Source of the DNA: Nemertoderma westbladi
Lineage: Eukaryota > Xenacoelomorpha > Nemertodermatida > Nemertodermatidae
Reading direction: 5' to 3'
Length of the DNA stretch: 64,000 nucleotides
Assembly (NCBI GenBank): GCA_032718475.1
Contig: JAUCBJ010005536.1
Coordinates: 1 to 64,000 of the forward strand
The stretch's first letter is position 1; the number at the start of each line of letters is the position of its first letter. Shown here in pieces: positions 42,111 through 51,999 of this stretch. A program made the translations under genes and the position numbers. The notes under the pieces are model-generated. The model made no database searches and was not told where the DNA came from. It worked only from the letters and a program-made list of their open reading frames with translations.

Positions 42111-43673
42111 ATGTACAGTAAGGTACAGTCAGCCAGTTCATGTCTTTTGTACAGCCAGATGGGGGCTGGATTCTGCAGTTTTTAAGTGGAAATCCCCGTA
42201 GCTTATCATTGGAATTTTTAAATTTAAACGGGCACTCTCAATAAAATTTGGGCACGGAGATATTAGTATCATTAGAACCGGCTTCAAATTCTACACCTTG
42301 ACGTGCTTGTACAATAAATTTAGAGCTTGTATGAAGAAGTTATTGTAAATAATATAATTAAATCAAAAATCCAGCCAGATGATATTTACCAGCCAGATGG
42401 TGTCCAAACATAACCTCTCTGAGATCAATCAGAGAGCCGACGTACTAGTATGTCACTCAAAAGCTCCCTATTGCCAGATGGCTGCCAATTATTTACAGCT
42501 CACTGGACTCTACATACATACCAGTACCATTGACACAACAGCAACAGACTAACCAACCAACTAATAGACTACCGAATCCACAGCCCATACTCTGATACTG
42601 CAATACTAGTGGCAAGCCAAGTAGCCTACAACGCCGTGGCCGTGGGGGATATTACCCAGTAAGCTTAGTCTACTATAACAAACTGCAGAACTTTATTTAG
42701 CTCAACAGCTGTAGTTTCATAAGGCTGTACTAAAAAAATAAAATTAGATTCGTCATTGTTCATAATTAGCACATTAAAGCTTTTACGGCCCTCGTTCTAT
42801 TATTTCACTCACTGTCGCTAGGGAAACAAAATCACTCGTGCTGTAACGCTATAAAAGTTCTATTTTATGAACAATGACGTATATATAGTTAATATTATTA
42901 AAACTATCAACTATACCATCAGACCATGGCATGACCGATGACCGCAATACTCAATTAGATAATATGTAAGGTAAAGTAAGGTTAATTACTTTATTAGGTA
43001 ATATGTAAGGTTAATTACTTTATTGGCTAATATGTTATGTAAGTTTATTACTTTATTATGTAATATGTATAAGGCTGTAAGGTTAATTGCCATCCATGTA
43101 TTTAGATTATTCAATTATGAATATTTTCATAAGCCATGTGCCATGTCACAATGTCTATTGTCTATCAGTAGCAGCCAGCTTATGCATTATGGCTTACTTA
43201 TGAGAGAGGAAAAGTTACATCCAAAGCACAAACAGATAACGCTGCATAATTTAACGCATTTTAAACTTTAACACAAAATCAACTTATTATTACAACTTAC
43301 AAACTTAACGTTAAGGTTAATTCAGCATCTACAGTTCACAGTTGTAATCCAGGCACAGCACCAAGCACCAAGGGGCGCCTCTATTTCAGTTATACCCAAC
43401 CTCCCACAGAGCGGCTACATCACAAGAAAATCTGTCAAGCATTGCGGCTACATCACAAGAAAGTCTGTCAATCATTTATCAGAGCTGGAGAGGGTTAACT
43501 CCTTCAAATCATACTGAACAAAGCAGCCCGATAACGGAACTGCAATTGGCCAGCCAGTTGATATCCAGACCAGCCAGGTGCGGGCTGGTGTTTCTATGAA
43601 CTGGCTGGAAAAAAGTGAGATTTCATCTGGCTGCACAAAACCTCTAACTGGCTGACTGTACCTTACTGATGTA
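42111..43673. mobile_element. 1.55-kb TIR transposon with 5-bp ATGTA duplication
   Basis: The element 42116-43668 starts CAGTAAGGTACAGTCAGCCA and ends with the reverse complement, flanked by ATGTA on both sides (42111-42115, 43669-43673). The inverted repeat extends about 50 bp with one divergent patch. CCAGCCAGATG-type motifs recur at subterminal positions (for example near 42160, 42370, 42390, 43580, 43633). There is no transposase ORF, so it is non-autonomous. Superfamily not assigned. Confidence 0.85.
42751..42879. mobile_element. Nested 129-bp miniature inverted-repeat element
   Basis: CGTCATTGTTCATAA (42751-42765) and TTATGAACAATGACG (42865-42879) are exact inverted repeats bounding a 129-bp stretch inside the larger TIR element. 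No coding capacity. Confidence 0.75.
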
Positions 43674-43889
43674 TTCCAGTCTAATTACAGAATTAATTAA
43701 ATTTACACTACAGCACTACACAGCTACACTCCGACACTCCTCGTATTTGAGTATATTCAGTCTGTCTGATATTTGACTGTATTCAGTTATTTGAGTAATC
43801 TGGCAATACTGTCAGACTGTAATAGTTATCGGTAGGCCTACAGAGTTATTAATTGGATATACAGATACTGAGATATACACCATATAAAT

Positions 43890-45820
43890 ATGCCTAAAAT
43901 TAACTACACACAACTGCGGGCGACTTCAACCATGCCGACATTATCTACCGTCGGCCCGTCTACACAATCCGAGGTTATAGACATTATGGAGGATGGAATG
44001 ACGCAGCCTATCGTTACCGAACAAACAACCAGACCCCAAAGAGCATCCCATTCGCACTCGCACAAACAGACAAACAAACAGGACGAACTTTCTGTGCTTC
44101 CTAATCTCTCCAAACAAACTCTCCTCATACAAGCCCTACCGCTGGCCGTGCTACTCATCCTACAAACTCTCATATACCATCGCTCGGGTTTGGGGATATT
44201 CCTGGGATTCTATTGCTGTTTTTACTTCGCTAACCGAACTATTGTCAAACAAGCTTACACTCATCATCAAAGGATATCTCTTCATTTAATCCTGGAGGTT
44301 GTTGTATTTCTTCTTGTCAACGTGATTCTTGCTTTCTCTAGCACGCACGAGTTTAATTTATATAAATGTTTCGTCTTCCTATCACCGGATGTATCCTTAT
44401 CGAGTCTCTCCAACCTACTCTGGGTAGTTTTAATGGTGGATTTTCTCGTTAAATTCATCTTTATCGTACTGAAATCCGCAGTCATCAGCTTCCCGGTTCC
44501 AATAAAACACCGAGGTAATGTTCTAAACGTCATGGAATCCAGTTGCCATCTCTACCGATGCCTGTTACCGGGAGCGCAGTGGGTGCGTTACCTGTTGCAT
44601 CGCGATGTAGACACCACACCCAGTACCACTGATACTGTGGCCGCTTACTTCCTACTGGCCGTGGCCCTCTTACTAAAGGTAACTAAACTCCCAAAAGCAC
44701 ACAAATTAAAATTACCAGTAAATACAGTAGAAATAAAACAAAAAATAATAGTTTATTACTTGGGAAATAAAGTATAACTTTTTCACTATTGTCAAGGTCT
44801 GCAACTGTAGGCCTATCAGTGTATGGAAGTTCAAAAATACCCTCTTTACAAAAATCAGAATATTTATTTCCACATTCCACCCCCTACCGGCTGGCAGTTT
44901 AAAGATTTCAATAAAAACGTTATATACTACTTTTGAAGCCAAATTTCTTGAAACCAACTTTTTTGGACCACTTTCTTGCGCCATCGATTCTACAAAAGTT
45001 ATGTTATATAATTTTTGATTAGCCATTTTAATTAATTACTTATAACATTTTGAATTAAAATAAGTTAATTACACAATATGGAAATATTTATCAAAATTCC
45101 ATAAGAATGGGTGTATTGTATATTCGGGAAAAAAAGTAACAATTTAAGAATAAAAAGTTTCCTCTACCTATTCTTCCTTACGCAATATTCGACCACCAGT
45201 AACTGAGGTATATTATCCGGTGAAAAGGTGTAGCCCTTATTTTTTTATCTTTGTAACATAGTCTCTGTAAGTTTAAACCTCTGCTATATCGACCCGTTCA
45301 TTGTTTTAGTTTAGCAATACCTTCCCCCAATTGTCAATTAACATTAATTGATTTAACGTTAATATTAGTTTTCGGTTGTCGGTGGGGCGTATCTTTTTCT
45401 AGCCTACTCCCTTTAATGTATATCTCAAGAATTACTTGGGTTACATAAAAACTTCTGGTTCTTTTGGGAGTTTAACAACATTACTTACTGCAGTGTATCC
45501 AACTAAAGACTCGAGTAACAGTGTTCTACAGAACAGTTGTCGGATGTCGGAGAGCTAAACAGCCGACAGCGGTTGTGCATCCTGCGTCGGACGAGGAACG
45601 GTCTAACAACGTCTGCACATTGTGTTTGATCTGCCAGGGTGAGTTTGATCGTCCCACGTGCACCTCCTGTAAACACATCTTCTGTCTGGATTGTATTACC
45701 CAATGGATGGATCTGGATCGGAGCTGTCCTCTTTGTCGAACTAAACTCGGTGTCGGCTGTCTGGAAGATGTGGTGCGACACAGGGATGGATCGACCACCG
45801 CCTGGCCTCAGTTGTTCTAA
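43890..45820 (+). CDS. RNFT1/RNFT2-like transmembrane RING E3 ubiquitin ligase, two exons
   Basis: Exon 1 is 43890-44678 (263 codons) and exon 2 is 45494-45820, for 371 residues in all. The donor AAAG|GTAACT and acceptor CTGCAG|TGTATC are both phase 0, and the joined frame matches the animal RNFT1/2 layout: a His-rich HSHSH patch, several transmembrane helices (about 75-260; LPLAVLLILQTLIYHRSG, SLIFL-like FVFLSPD, LLWVVLMVDFLVKFI, GAQWVRYLL) and a C-terminal RING. The RING has CLIC from Cys307, then CTSCKHIFCLDC and CPLC, with C3HC4 spacing. RNFT proteins sit in the ER membrane and help ubiquitinate misfolded proteins. Human homologues are about 435-444 aa, so this one is compact. Whether RNFT1 or RNFT2 is closer cannot be told. 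The exon 1 frame read through into the intron would give a false 295-codon protein. No TATA box was confirmed. Confidence 0.85.
44679..45493 (+). other. Intron of the RNFT-like gene (815 bp)
   Basis: It begins GTAACT and ends with a T-rich stretch and CTGCAG. It is AT-rich, and the minus-strand ORF inside it (45026-44712) has no recognisable content. Confidence 0.8.
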
Positions 45821-46850
45821 CTAGTGGAGGATTCAGTGCAATTATACGGAATAGTAAACCAACAGTATGTAATTTCGTCGAATTTATTTTGTTATTGGGT
45901 TCTATCTGGTACTCATTGGTTGAATTCACCGGGGGGGGTAATTTCCCCTCGCCCCCATCATCCTCTCAACAGCCCTGCTTGTGCTAACTGTTTCAGTGCA
46001 TTTAACTTATTAATTAATTAAAATGTTACTTATTTGTCTTCATATTATATATACCATCAATTATTTTTTTATATTTTTGTTTAATGTCAAGGACGGCACA
46101 GGTGCCACTAGATCTGCTCTATAATATAATATACAATAATACATCATATTTTTATGCATAGAGTGTAGTGTGCCTTACCCTTACCCGCTTCCGTAACCAG
46201 ACGGGAACGGTTCCTAACTCGCTTTCGTTTTTATATTAACCGACCTACATCTCGATTGAACCAAAAATGACAATTGCGTCTTAGAAACTATTGCCAATCT
46301 CTATTGGAACTATTGAGTAATGACTTTTGGATTTGAAAATAAATGTACGTGCTCTGGTTACTGGGGGAAACAACATAGTTCTGAAATACGTCGTTGTTGT
46401 GTTTAGTGATATAATTCAGTAGTTCACCAATTTTCATTATTTGGAATTAATAACGTAACCATTATCATCTATTAATAACCTCATTGGGCAATGTTACATT
46501 TCCACTATCTCTCTCTCTATCCTCGAGTATAGTTGAGTCAATCTGCTAGAATAAAATCCCAAACTAAATCGCAACAATCCAAATCACATTTTTTGAATTC
46601 TATATTACCTTGTTTAATGCCATAAGAAAGGCTTATCAAAATGTATTTTGCGGATCATATATTTTAGCATGGAAATAAGGTTAATTAAGATAACTGGTGC
46701 AACCATCTACCATGATCTGTAGTTGAGATTCAGTTGATCCCATATTTACCTAAATATGAATGTAAAAATCTAATTAATCTGCATTGGACCCTTTGGCAGA
46801 CGTTCTGGGATTGTCAATGCCTGACCACTAAGTTCCCTCTCACCAGCCAG
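45821..46850. other. Non-coding downstream of the RNFT-like gene
   Basis: AT-rich with no gene recognised. It holds the 3' UTR of the RNFT-like gene, whose polyadenylation site was not pinned. Confidence 0.5.
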
Positions 46851-46859
46851 CTGCGAACA

Positions 46860-47105
46860 AAACCCTTAGGGGTCGGTCATTCAGTCTTATATCAGAATCT
46901 GAGCGCATGCAATGTTATTCCCCAAGCAAAGCCAGGTTCCCTTTATACCGCTGGGTTGGCGTAGGCACTGATGTTTAAAGTGTCTTGCCTAAGGACACGC
47001 AGCTAGAAATGTATACAGCCTTTAGTTTGATTTGAACCTGCACCACCAAACACTTGTGAAAGCAGTTCAGTCGCTGTATGTATCCACTAGGATACAGCAC
47101 GATTC
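46860..47105 (-). repeat. tRNA-derived SINE (minus strand)
   Basis: The minus strand has a tRNA-like head: CTGTATCCTAGTGGATAC as an A-box region and GCAGGTTCAAATC as a B box about 50 bp later. It is followed by GTGTCCTTAGGCAAGACACT, a block often seen in the body of animal SINEs. The 3' boundary is uncertain. It would be transcribed by RNA polymerase III, and the B box fits the consensus well. Confidence 0.6.
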
Positions 47106-47823
47106 ATTCCAGGTTATGTCAACACTCTTGAAAGGTTAGTAATGTAGACGGCAGACCATTCCTTGCCCTTCCGATTGGGGAGGTATTCAGTGGATCTTCG
47201 AATGAAATACCCTAAGTTAAGTAGCACAAGTCTTCTACGTGACCAACACTGCCATCCAATGACTGAAGACATTGAAGATGACCTGCTGGTAAGAATCCAC
47301 GTGAGTCCGAATGTTGGTGTTTGTTTGTAGACTTTTCAGATAGACCAACATTCGAATATTGACTTGACTACAGAAACTTAACGAACCAGATAAATAAATA
47401 GTATGGAAATGTTGATGATACTTTTTATATCGACTTGGGATTAACAACAATACGCAGATATGCGGTTACGCCAACAAACAATTACAATATAAATACCAAT
47501 AATCGTAGGAGTTTTACAATCAGTCTGTTAGAAATGATAGTTTTAGTGTTAATATTCAATATACACCCAAGCCCAAATACAGGCATGTGTCGTTAGGAAT
47601 CTTCCCGATAATATTAATAATCGTAGTTCAGTTTTTCATAATTTTTATGGCTTCCGGTACTAACAAATTCAGGTATCGGCACCAGGTAGAGCCTATAACA
47701 TTACCAGTCATAACTGCAGATGTCAGGATGTAGAAGAATATAAACGGATAACAAGGTTTATATATAAAAACGCGATTCGTGGTACACTCCAGTCTGATTA
47801 AAATGATTGCACTACCGGTAGCC
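47106..47823. other. Non-coding, 3' flank of SNRPD1
   Basis: No gene recognised. The segment nearest 47824 would contain the SNRPD1 3' UTR on the minus strand. Confidence 0.5.
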
Positions 47824-48240
47824 CTACCGTCTCCCGTAACCGCCCCCTCCTCGAGGTCCCCCACGAGGGGGCCCTCCTCTCCCGCCCCCTCTCGGACCTC
47901 CACGGAATCCCCCCCTCCCTCGTGGGCCCCCTCTACCGCCCCGCCCCCCTCGCCCGCCACGGAAGCCCCCGCGTCCACGCCCCCTAGGCTCGTCGTCGAT
48001 CAGCAGGGTGTCCAACGGCAAGGGGTCGGGGAGGATTATATACCGGACGTTGTTACCACGAATGGATAGCGTTTCTAGGTTGACCGGGTCACGGTTTTTC
48101 ACTGTCATCTTAACCGATTTTAGATGAGTGTTCATTGATACGTCCACGCCAGCCACTGTACCGTAGACTATAGTGCCGTTCTTTAGTTCTATAGTTACAG
48201 TTTCGTGACTTAACTTCATTAGAAACCGAACCAGCTTCAT
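47824..48240 (-). CDS. SNRPD1: Small nuclear ribonucleoprotein SmD1, intronless
   Basis: 138 codons starting [20 protein letters not shown], nearly identical to animal SmD1 across the Sm fold (Sm1 motif about 9-45, Sm2 motif about 57-72 with [18 protein letters not shown]). The C-terminal tail from about residue 85 is RGG/GRG-rich, longer than the GR tail of human SmD1 (119 aa in total). SmD1 pairs with SmD2 in the heptameric ring around the Sm site of U1, U2, U4 and U5 snRNAs. The Arg-Gly tail is a target of symmetric arginine dimethylation and SMN binding in known homologues. The coding sequence has no intron. The GC-rich tail sits in AT-rich flanks. Confidence 0.97.
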   Translation of the reverse strand: MKLVRFLMKLSHETVTIELKNGTIVYGTVAGVDVSMNTHLKSVKMTVKNRDPVNLETLSIRGNNVRYIILPDPLPLDTLLIDDEPRGRGRGGFRGGRGGRGGRGGPRGRGGFRGGPRGGGRGGPPRGGPRGGGGYGRR

Positions 48241-48504
48241 AATTCTGTTCGGATATCTGTTGCCAATATGCTAGCGGTAGGCAGTAGGCCTAGAAATATA
48301 CTGTACAGCTGTACCGATACCGGTAGGTATCACACTACTGCACTACTATTAATTCAGTAATTACTACAGGTATCTGAATAAAGTACCGGTATGAATTCTC
48401 CAGCATCTATCTAGTAGCAGTTCAAAAGCAGTGCGTCGAACGAAAGCACCACCACCACCACGATGAGATTTGCGTCCAGTTTCCCCCGTCTCAAATTATT
48501 ATTG

Positions 48505-48610
48505 GTGTTATGGGTGAACGAGTTAAAGTGTCAGACTTATTTATAATCCAGAGGTCACCAGTTCGATCCCATCTGGACGTTATTGCCGACTTTACAAAGC
48601 TGTGCCAAAC
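48505..48610 (+). repeat. tRNA-derived SINE head (Leu/Ser-like)
   Basis: GGGTGAACGAGTTAAAGTGT resembles the D-arm of long-variable-arm tRNAs (the usual form is GGCCGAGYGGTTAAGGCG). AATCCAGAGGTCACCAGTTC followed by GATCCC gives the variable arm and B box. The acceptor stem is not paired, so it is a SINE or decayed tRNA, not a functional tRNA gene. The downstream body reaches the poly-G element. Confidence 0.6.
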
Positions 48611-48750
48611 AAAGCGTTATAAAAATATGAAACCACGTACGTATAGCGCTGGTTCAACCCCCGGTGGCGCGCTTTCTAATTTTTCCACTTTTGAACAAAA
48701 CCATTTGCATTACATAATTAATTACAGTTGCAACCTCATCTCCAATTTAT

Positions 48751-49458
48751 TTAAGGGGGGGGGGGGGGGGGGGGGTACACCATTTTGGTCCGAAATATGT
48801 CGAATTTTTTTTTATGGTCTATTATAATGCACCATTGAATGGTGTTTCCAAATCTGAAAACCGCTATTTAATAGCTCTTTTAGTTTTCAAGTTATAACAA
48901 TTTCCATTTAGGGAATCCTATTGAAATTACTATTACTATGTATAAGGAAAGGTCGTTTTTATGAAATTGTCACCTTCAAAACCCTACTACTTCTACAATT
49001 TTTGAGCAATTAGTCTGAAACTTTCTGTGGGTGTCTACATAGCCACCCTGCATAAAAGTATCAGACAACTTTTCGAAATTTTTTGTTAATAAAATTTAAT
49101 ACTATTTATAACAAACCTAAAAATTTAGCATAAATTTGCAGCGCCACCTAGCGGTGCAGAATTATTTTTACAAAATTTCACCTGATAGTTATGTTGCCCC
49201 ATCTTTGATCTATCATATAAAAAAACTTTCATGTGATTAGATTCAAAACTGTAAAAGCCAAGCGCAATTTTTTTTATTGTTAACTAGTATTACTAATATT
49301 AAATAGCAAAAAAAAAAAATTCTGACCTGTCATGTAGAATAGCATCTTAGGCAACTATATTCCAAATTTAAGCCAAAACCAAACAATTTTGAAACGCCGA
49401 GAGTGATAAATCGAGGAGTTGTCCGAAAATGGTGTAACCCCCCCCCTCCCCCCCTTAA
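48751..49458. mobile_element. TTAA-flanked 700-bp element with poly-G inverted ends
   Basis: TTAA at 48751-48754 and 49455-49458 flank an element that starts G21 TACACCATTTT and ends, as reverse complement, G7 A G10 TTACACCATTTTCGGACAA. The inverted repeat includes the G tract. The interior is AT-rich with a GCGCCACCTAGCGGTGC palindrome near 49140 and no gene. A TTAA duplication suits piggyBac-type or Kolobok-type insertion, but the G-run termini are odd. Confidence 0.75.
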
Positions 49459-50167
49459 TACTTAAATAGCCATAGTTAGTAGCTTTATAAATGACAGTTA
49501 ATGCGTGTAAGGGCAAACTGAAATGGTCTGCTTTTTTTACAACCAGTTTAACACAAACTGAAAGCATCACTCATTGATATTTTGGGAATTACGGTTTTCG
49601 TATATCTAAAAGAGATTATTACACTTTCTTATATAGACTCTCGTGCTGCGCGAAGGCCCCACAACGTGTTAAGTTTATATACATGCTACCATCACAAAGA
49701 TAATTATCCTGAATGGAAGACAATCAGGCAAAAAACCAAGACAAACACTGTATATTACAGCAAAATAATGTGAAAATCTCCTCTGGGGAATGAAATCACT
49801 TAATAGCCCTCGGTGAAAATTGTTTTTTGGCGGAATTCGCCTTTATTAGCTGGCGGGCACACAGGACACACTCATAAACATACATACATATACAGTGAGA
49901 CGAATTGACTAACAGACAGGAAATAATGAGCATGACTCCCGTTGATTTGGTTCCAATGAACCGTCAACTTCAGTTTTTTTGGTTTTTTAGTTTTCTATTT
50001 TTTGTTATAGTTTATTCTAGTACTGGTGCAAGGTTTTGATTTATGAAGATAACAGAAAATAAAACAAATTGAGGGCAATTTGAAATCTGTTATACAAAGG
50101 GAAATCAATAAAATTCTCGGATTGAAAATTCTCGATCCGAGAATTCTCGGATAATCGGGATCAAGAT
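49459..50167. other. Non-coding, with palindromic ATTCTCGGAT cluster
   Basis: Mostly AT-rich. At 50112-50155 the decamer ATTCTCGGAT and its inverse ATCCGAGAAT alternate to make an imperfect hairpin directly at the edge of the LINE fragment. No gene. Confidence 0.6.
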
Positions 50168-50625
50168 TGCGCGGCCACAACTCCGTAACCCCACGACTTT
50201 CGCCAGGTTATCCTCATATTCAAGGCCAGTGTCCTTTAGAGGGGACTTAAGAATGTCATTGATTCGCTCCATGCTAATTCGCTCCATAAGAATGCAAAAT
50301 AACAATATTGCACACTAGCATTGTGTGTATCAAATGTACCCGGCGTAGCATTATTGTGTATGTGCCATTCAGAGATTTAGTGTCCTCAGCAGTTAGAGCC
50401 CAGCATGGACTCCCATAGGAGTACTGGTTCTACTGCTGCTCTAAATAATCGGACCTTAAGTTTTCGATTAATTCGATGTGACTTCCAAATTCTGGAAAGC
50501 CCATTCAATGCTGCCCATGCCTCCCCTTGCATATTACGTCTTCTCCTGACTTCCGGAGACCATCCTTAGAGCTTATGTTCATACGATATGAGGACTGTCA
50601 AAAGCTTGGTCTTAACAGAAACACT
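50168..50625 (-). pseudogene. LINE family 1 RT C-terminal fragment
   Basis: The minus-strand sequence matches the RT thumb/C-terminus of the element at 4157-5851, with deletions. It includes the GRPCWALTAEDTKSLDG and RLSRIWK equivalents but misses the segment between CVKYNAH and the last 60 residues. Its upstream (RT-ward) edge becomes the tandem array: GAGGACTGTCAAAAGCTTGG at about 50590 is the LINE KILTVNFESPQ segment with a 13-bp deletion. Confidence 0.85.
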
Positions 50626-51999
50626 CTGTTTTAAACTGTCACTGTCAAAAGCTTGGTCTTAACAGAAACACTCTGTTTTAAACTGTCACTGTCAAAAGCT
50701 TGGTCTTAACAGAAACACTCTGTTTTAAACTGTCACTGTCAAAAGCTTGGTCTTAACAGAAACACTCAAACTGTCACTGTCAAAAGCTTGGTCTTAACAG
50801 AAACACTATGTTTTAAACTGTCACTGTCAAAAGCTTGGTCTTAACAGAAACACTATGTTTTAAACTGTCACTGTCAAAAGCTTGGTCTTAACAGAAACAC
50901 TCTGTTTTGAACTGTCACTGTCAAAAGCTTGGTCTTAACAGAAACACTCAAACTGTCACTGTCAAAAGCTTGGTCTTAACAGAAACACTCTGTTTTAAAC
51001 TGTCACTGTCAAAAGCTTGGTCTTAACAGAAACACTATGTTTTAAACTGTCACTGTCAAAAGCTTGGTCTTAACAGAAACACTCTGTTTTGAACTGTCAC
51101 TGTCAAAAGCTTGGTCTTAACAGAAACACTCAAACTGTCACTGTCAAAAGCTTGGTCTTAACAGAAACACTCTGTTTTAAACTGTCACTGTCAAAAGCTT
51201 GGTCTTAACAGAAACACTCAAACTGTCACTGTCAAAAGCTTGGTCTTAACAGAAACACTCTGTTTTAAACTGTCACTGTCAAAAGCTTGGTCTTAACAGA
51301 AACACTCTGTTTTAAACTGTCACTGTCAAAAGCTTGGTCTTAACAGAAACACTCTGTTTTAAACTGTCACTGTCAAAAGCTTGGTCTTAACAGAAACACT
51401 CTGTTTTGAACTGTCACTGTCAAAAGCTTGGTCTTAACAGAAACACTCAAACTGTCACTGTCAAAAGCTTGGTCTTAACAGAAACACTCTGTTTTAAACT
51501 GTCACTGTCAAAAGCTTGGTCTTAACAGAAACACTCTGTTTTGAACTGTCACTGTCAAAAGCTTGGTCTTAACAGAAACACTCAAACTGTCACTGTCAAA
51601 AGCTTGGTCTTAACAGAAACACTCTGTTTTAAACTGTCACTGTCAAAAGCTTGGTCTTAACAGAAACACTCAAACTGTCACTGTCAAAAGCTTGGTCTTA
51701 ACAGAAACACTCTGTTTTAAACTGTCACTGTCAAAAGCTTGGTCTTAACAGAAACACTCTGTTTTAAACTGTCACTGTCAAAAGCTTGGTCTTAACAGAA
51801 ACACTATGTTTTAAACTGTCACTGTCAAAAGCTTGGTCTTAACAGAAACACTCTGTTTTGAACTGTCACTGTCAAAAGCTTGGTCTTAACAGAAACACTC
51901 AAACTGTCACTGTCAAAAGCTTGGTCTTAACAGAAACACTCTGTTTTAAACTGTCACTGTCAAAAGCTTGGTCTTAACAGAAACACTATGTTTTAAACT
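50592..51999. repeat. Minisatellite of 47- and 41-bp units, about 31 copies
   Basis: The unit is AAACTGTCACTGTCAAAAGC followed by TTGGTCTTAACAGAAACACTCTGTTTT (47 bp), with a short form lacking TGTTTT (41 bp). Long and short forms, and CTCTG/CTATG variants, recur in similar order, giving higher-order blocks. Copies are almost identical, so amplification is recent. The core GTCAAAAGCTTGGTCTT derives from the adjacent LINE fragment. The array ends exactly where the RepHel frame opens. Confidence 0.95.

Noticed and set aside
43023-43271. 82-codon ORF inside the ATGTA-flanked TIR element as a possible transposase remnant
   Set aside because: Cys/Leu/His-rich without any transposase motif; far too short and not conserved in composition.
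48505-48610. Functional tRNA-Leu or tRNA-Ser gene
   Set aside because: D-arm and B-box similarity is present but the acceptor stem does not pair and the anticodon arm is disrupted; SINE head is the better reading.
50592-51999. CRISPR-like regular repeats
   Set aside because: The units are head-to-tail without unique spacers, the genome is animal, and the unit derives from a LINE. It is a minisatellite.
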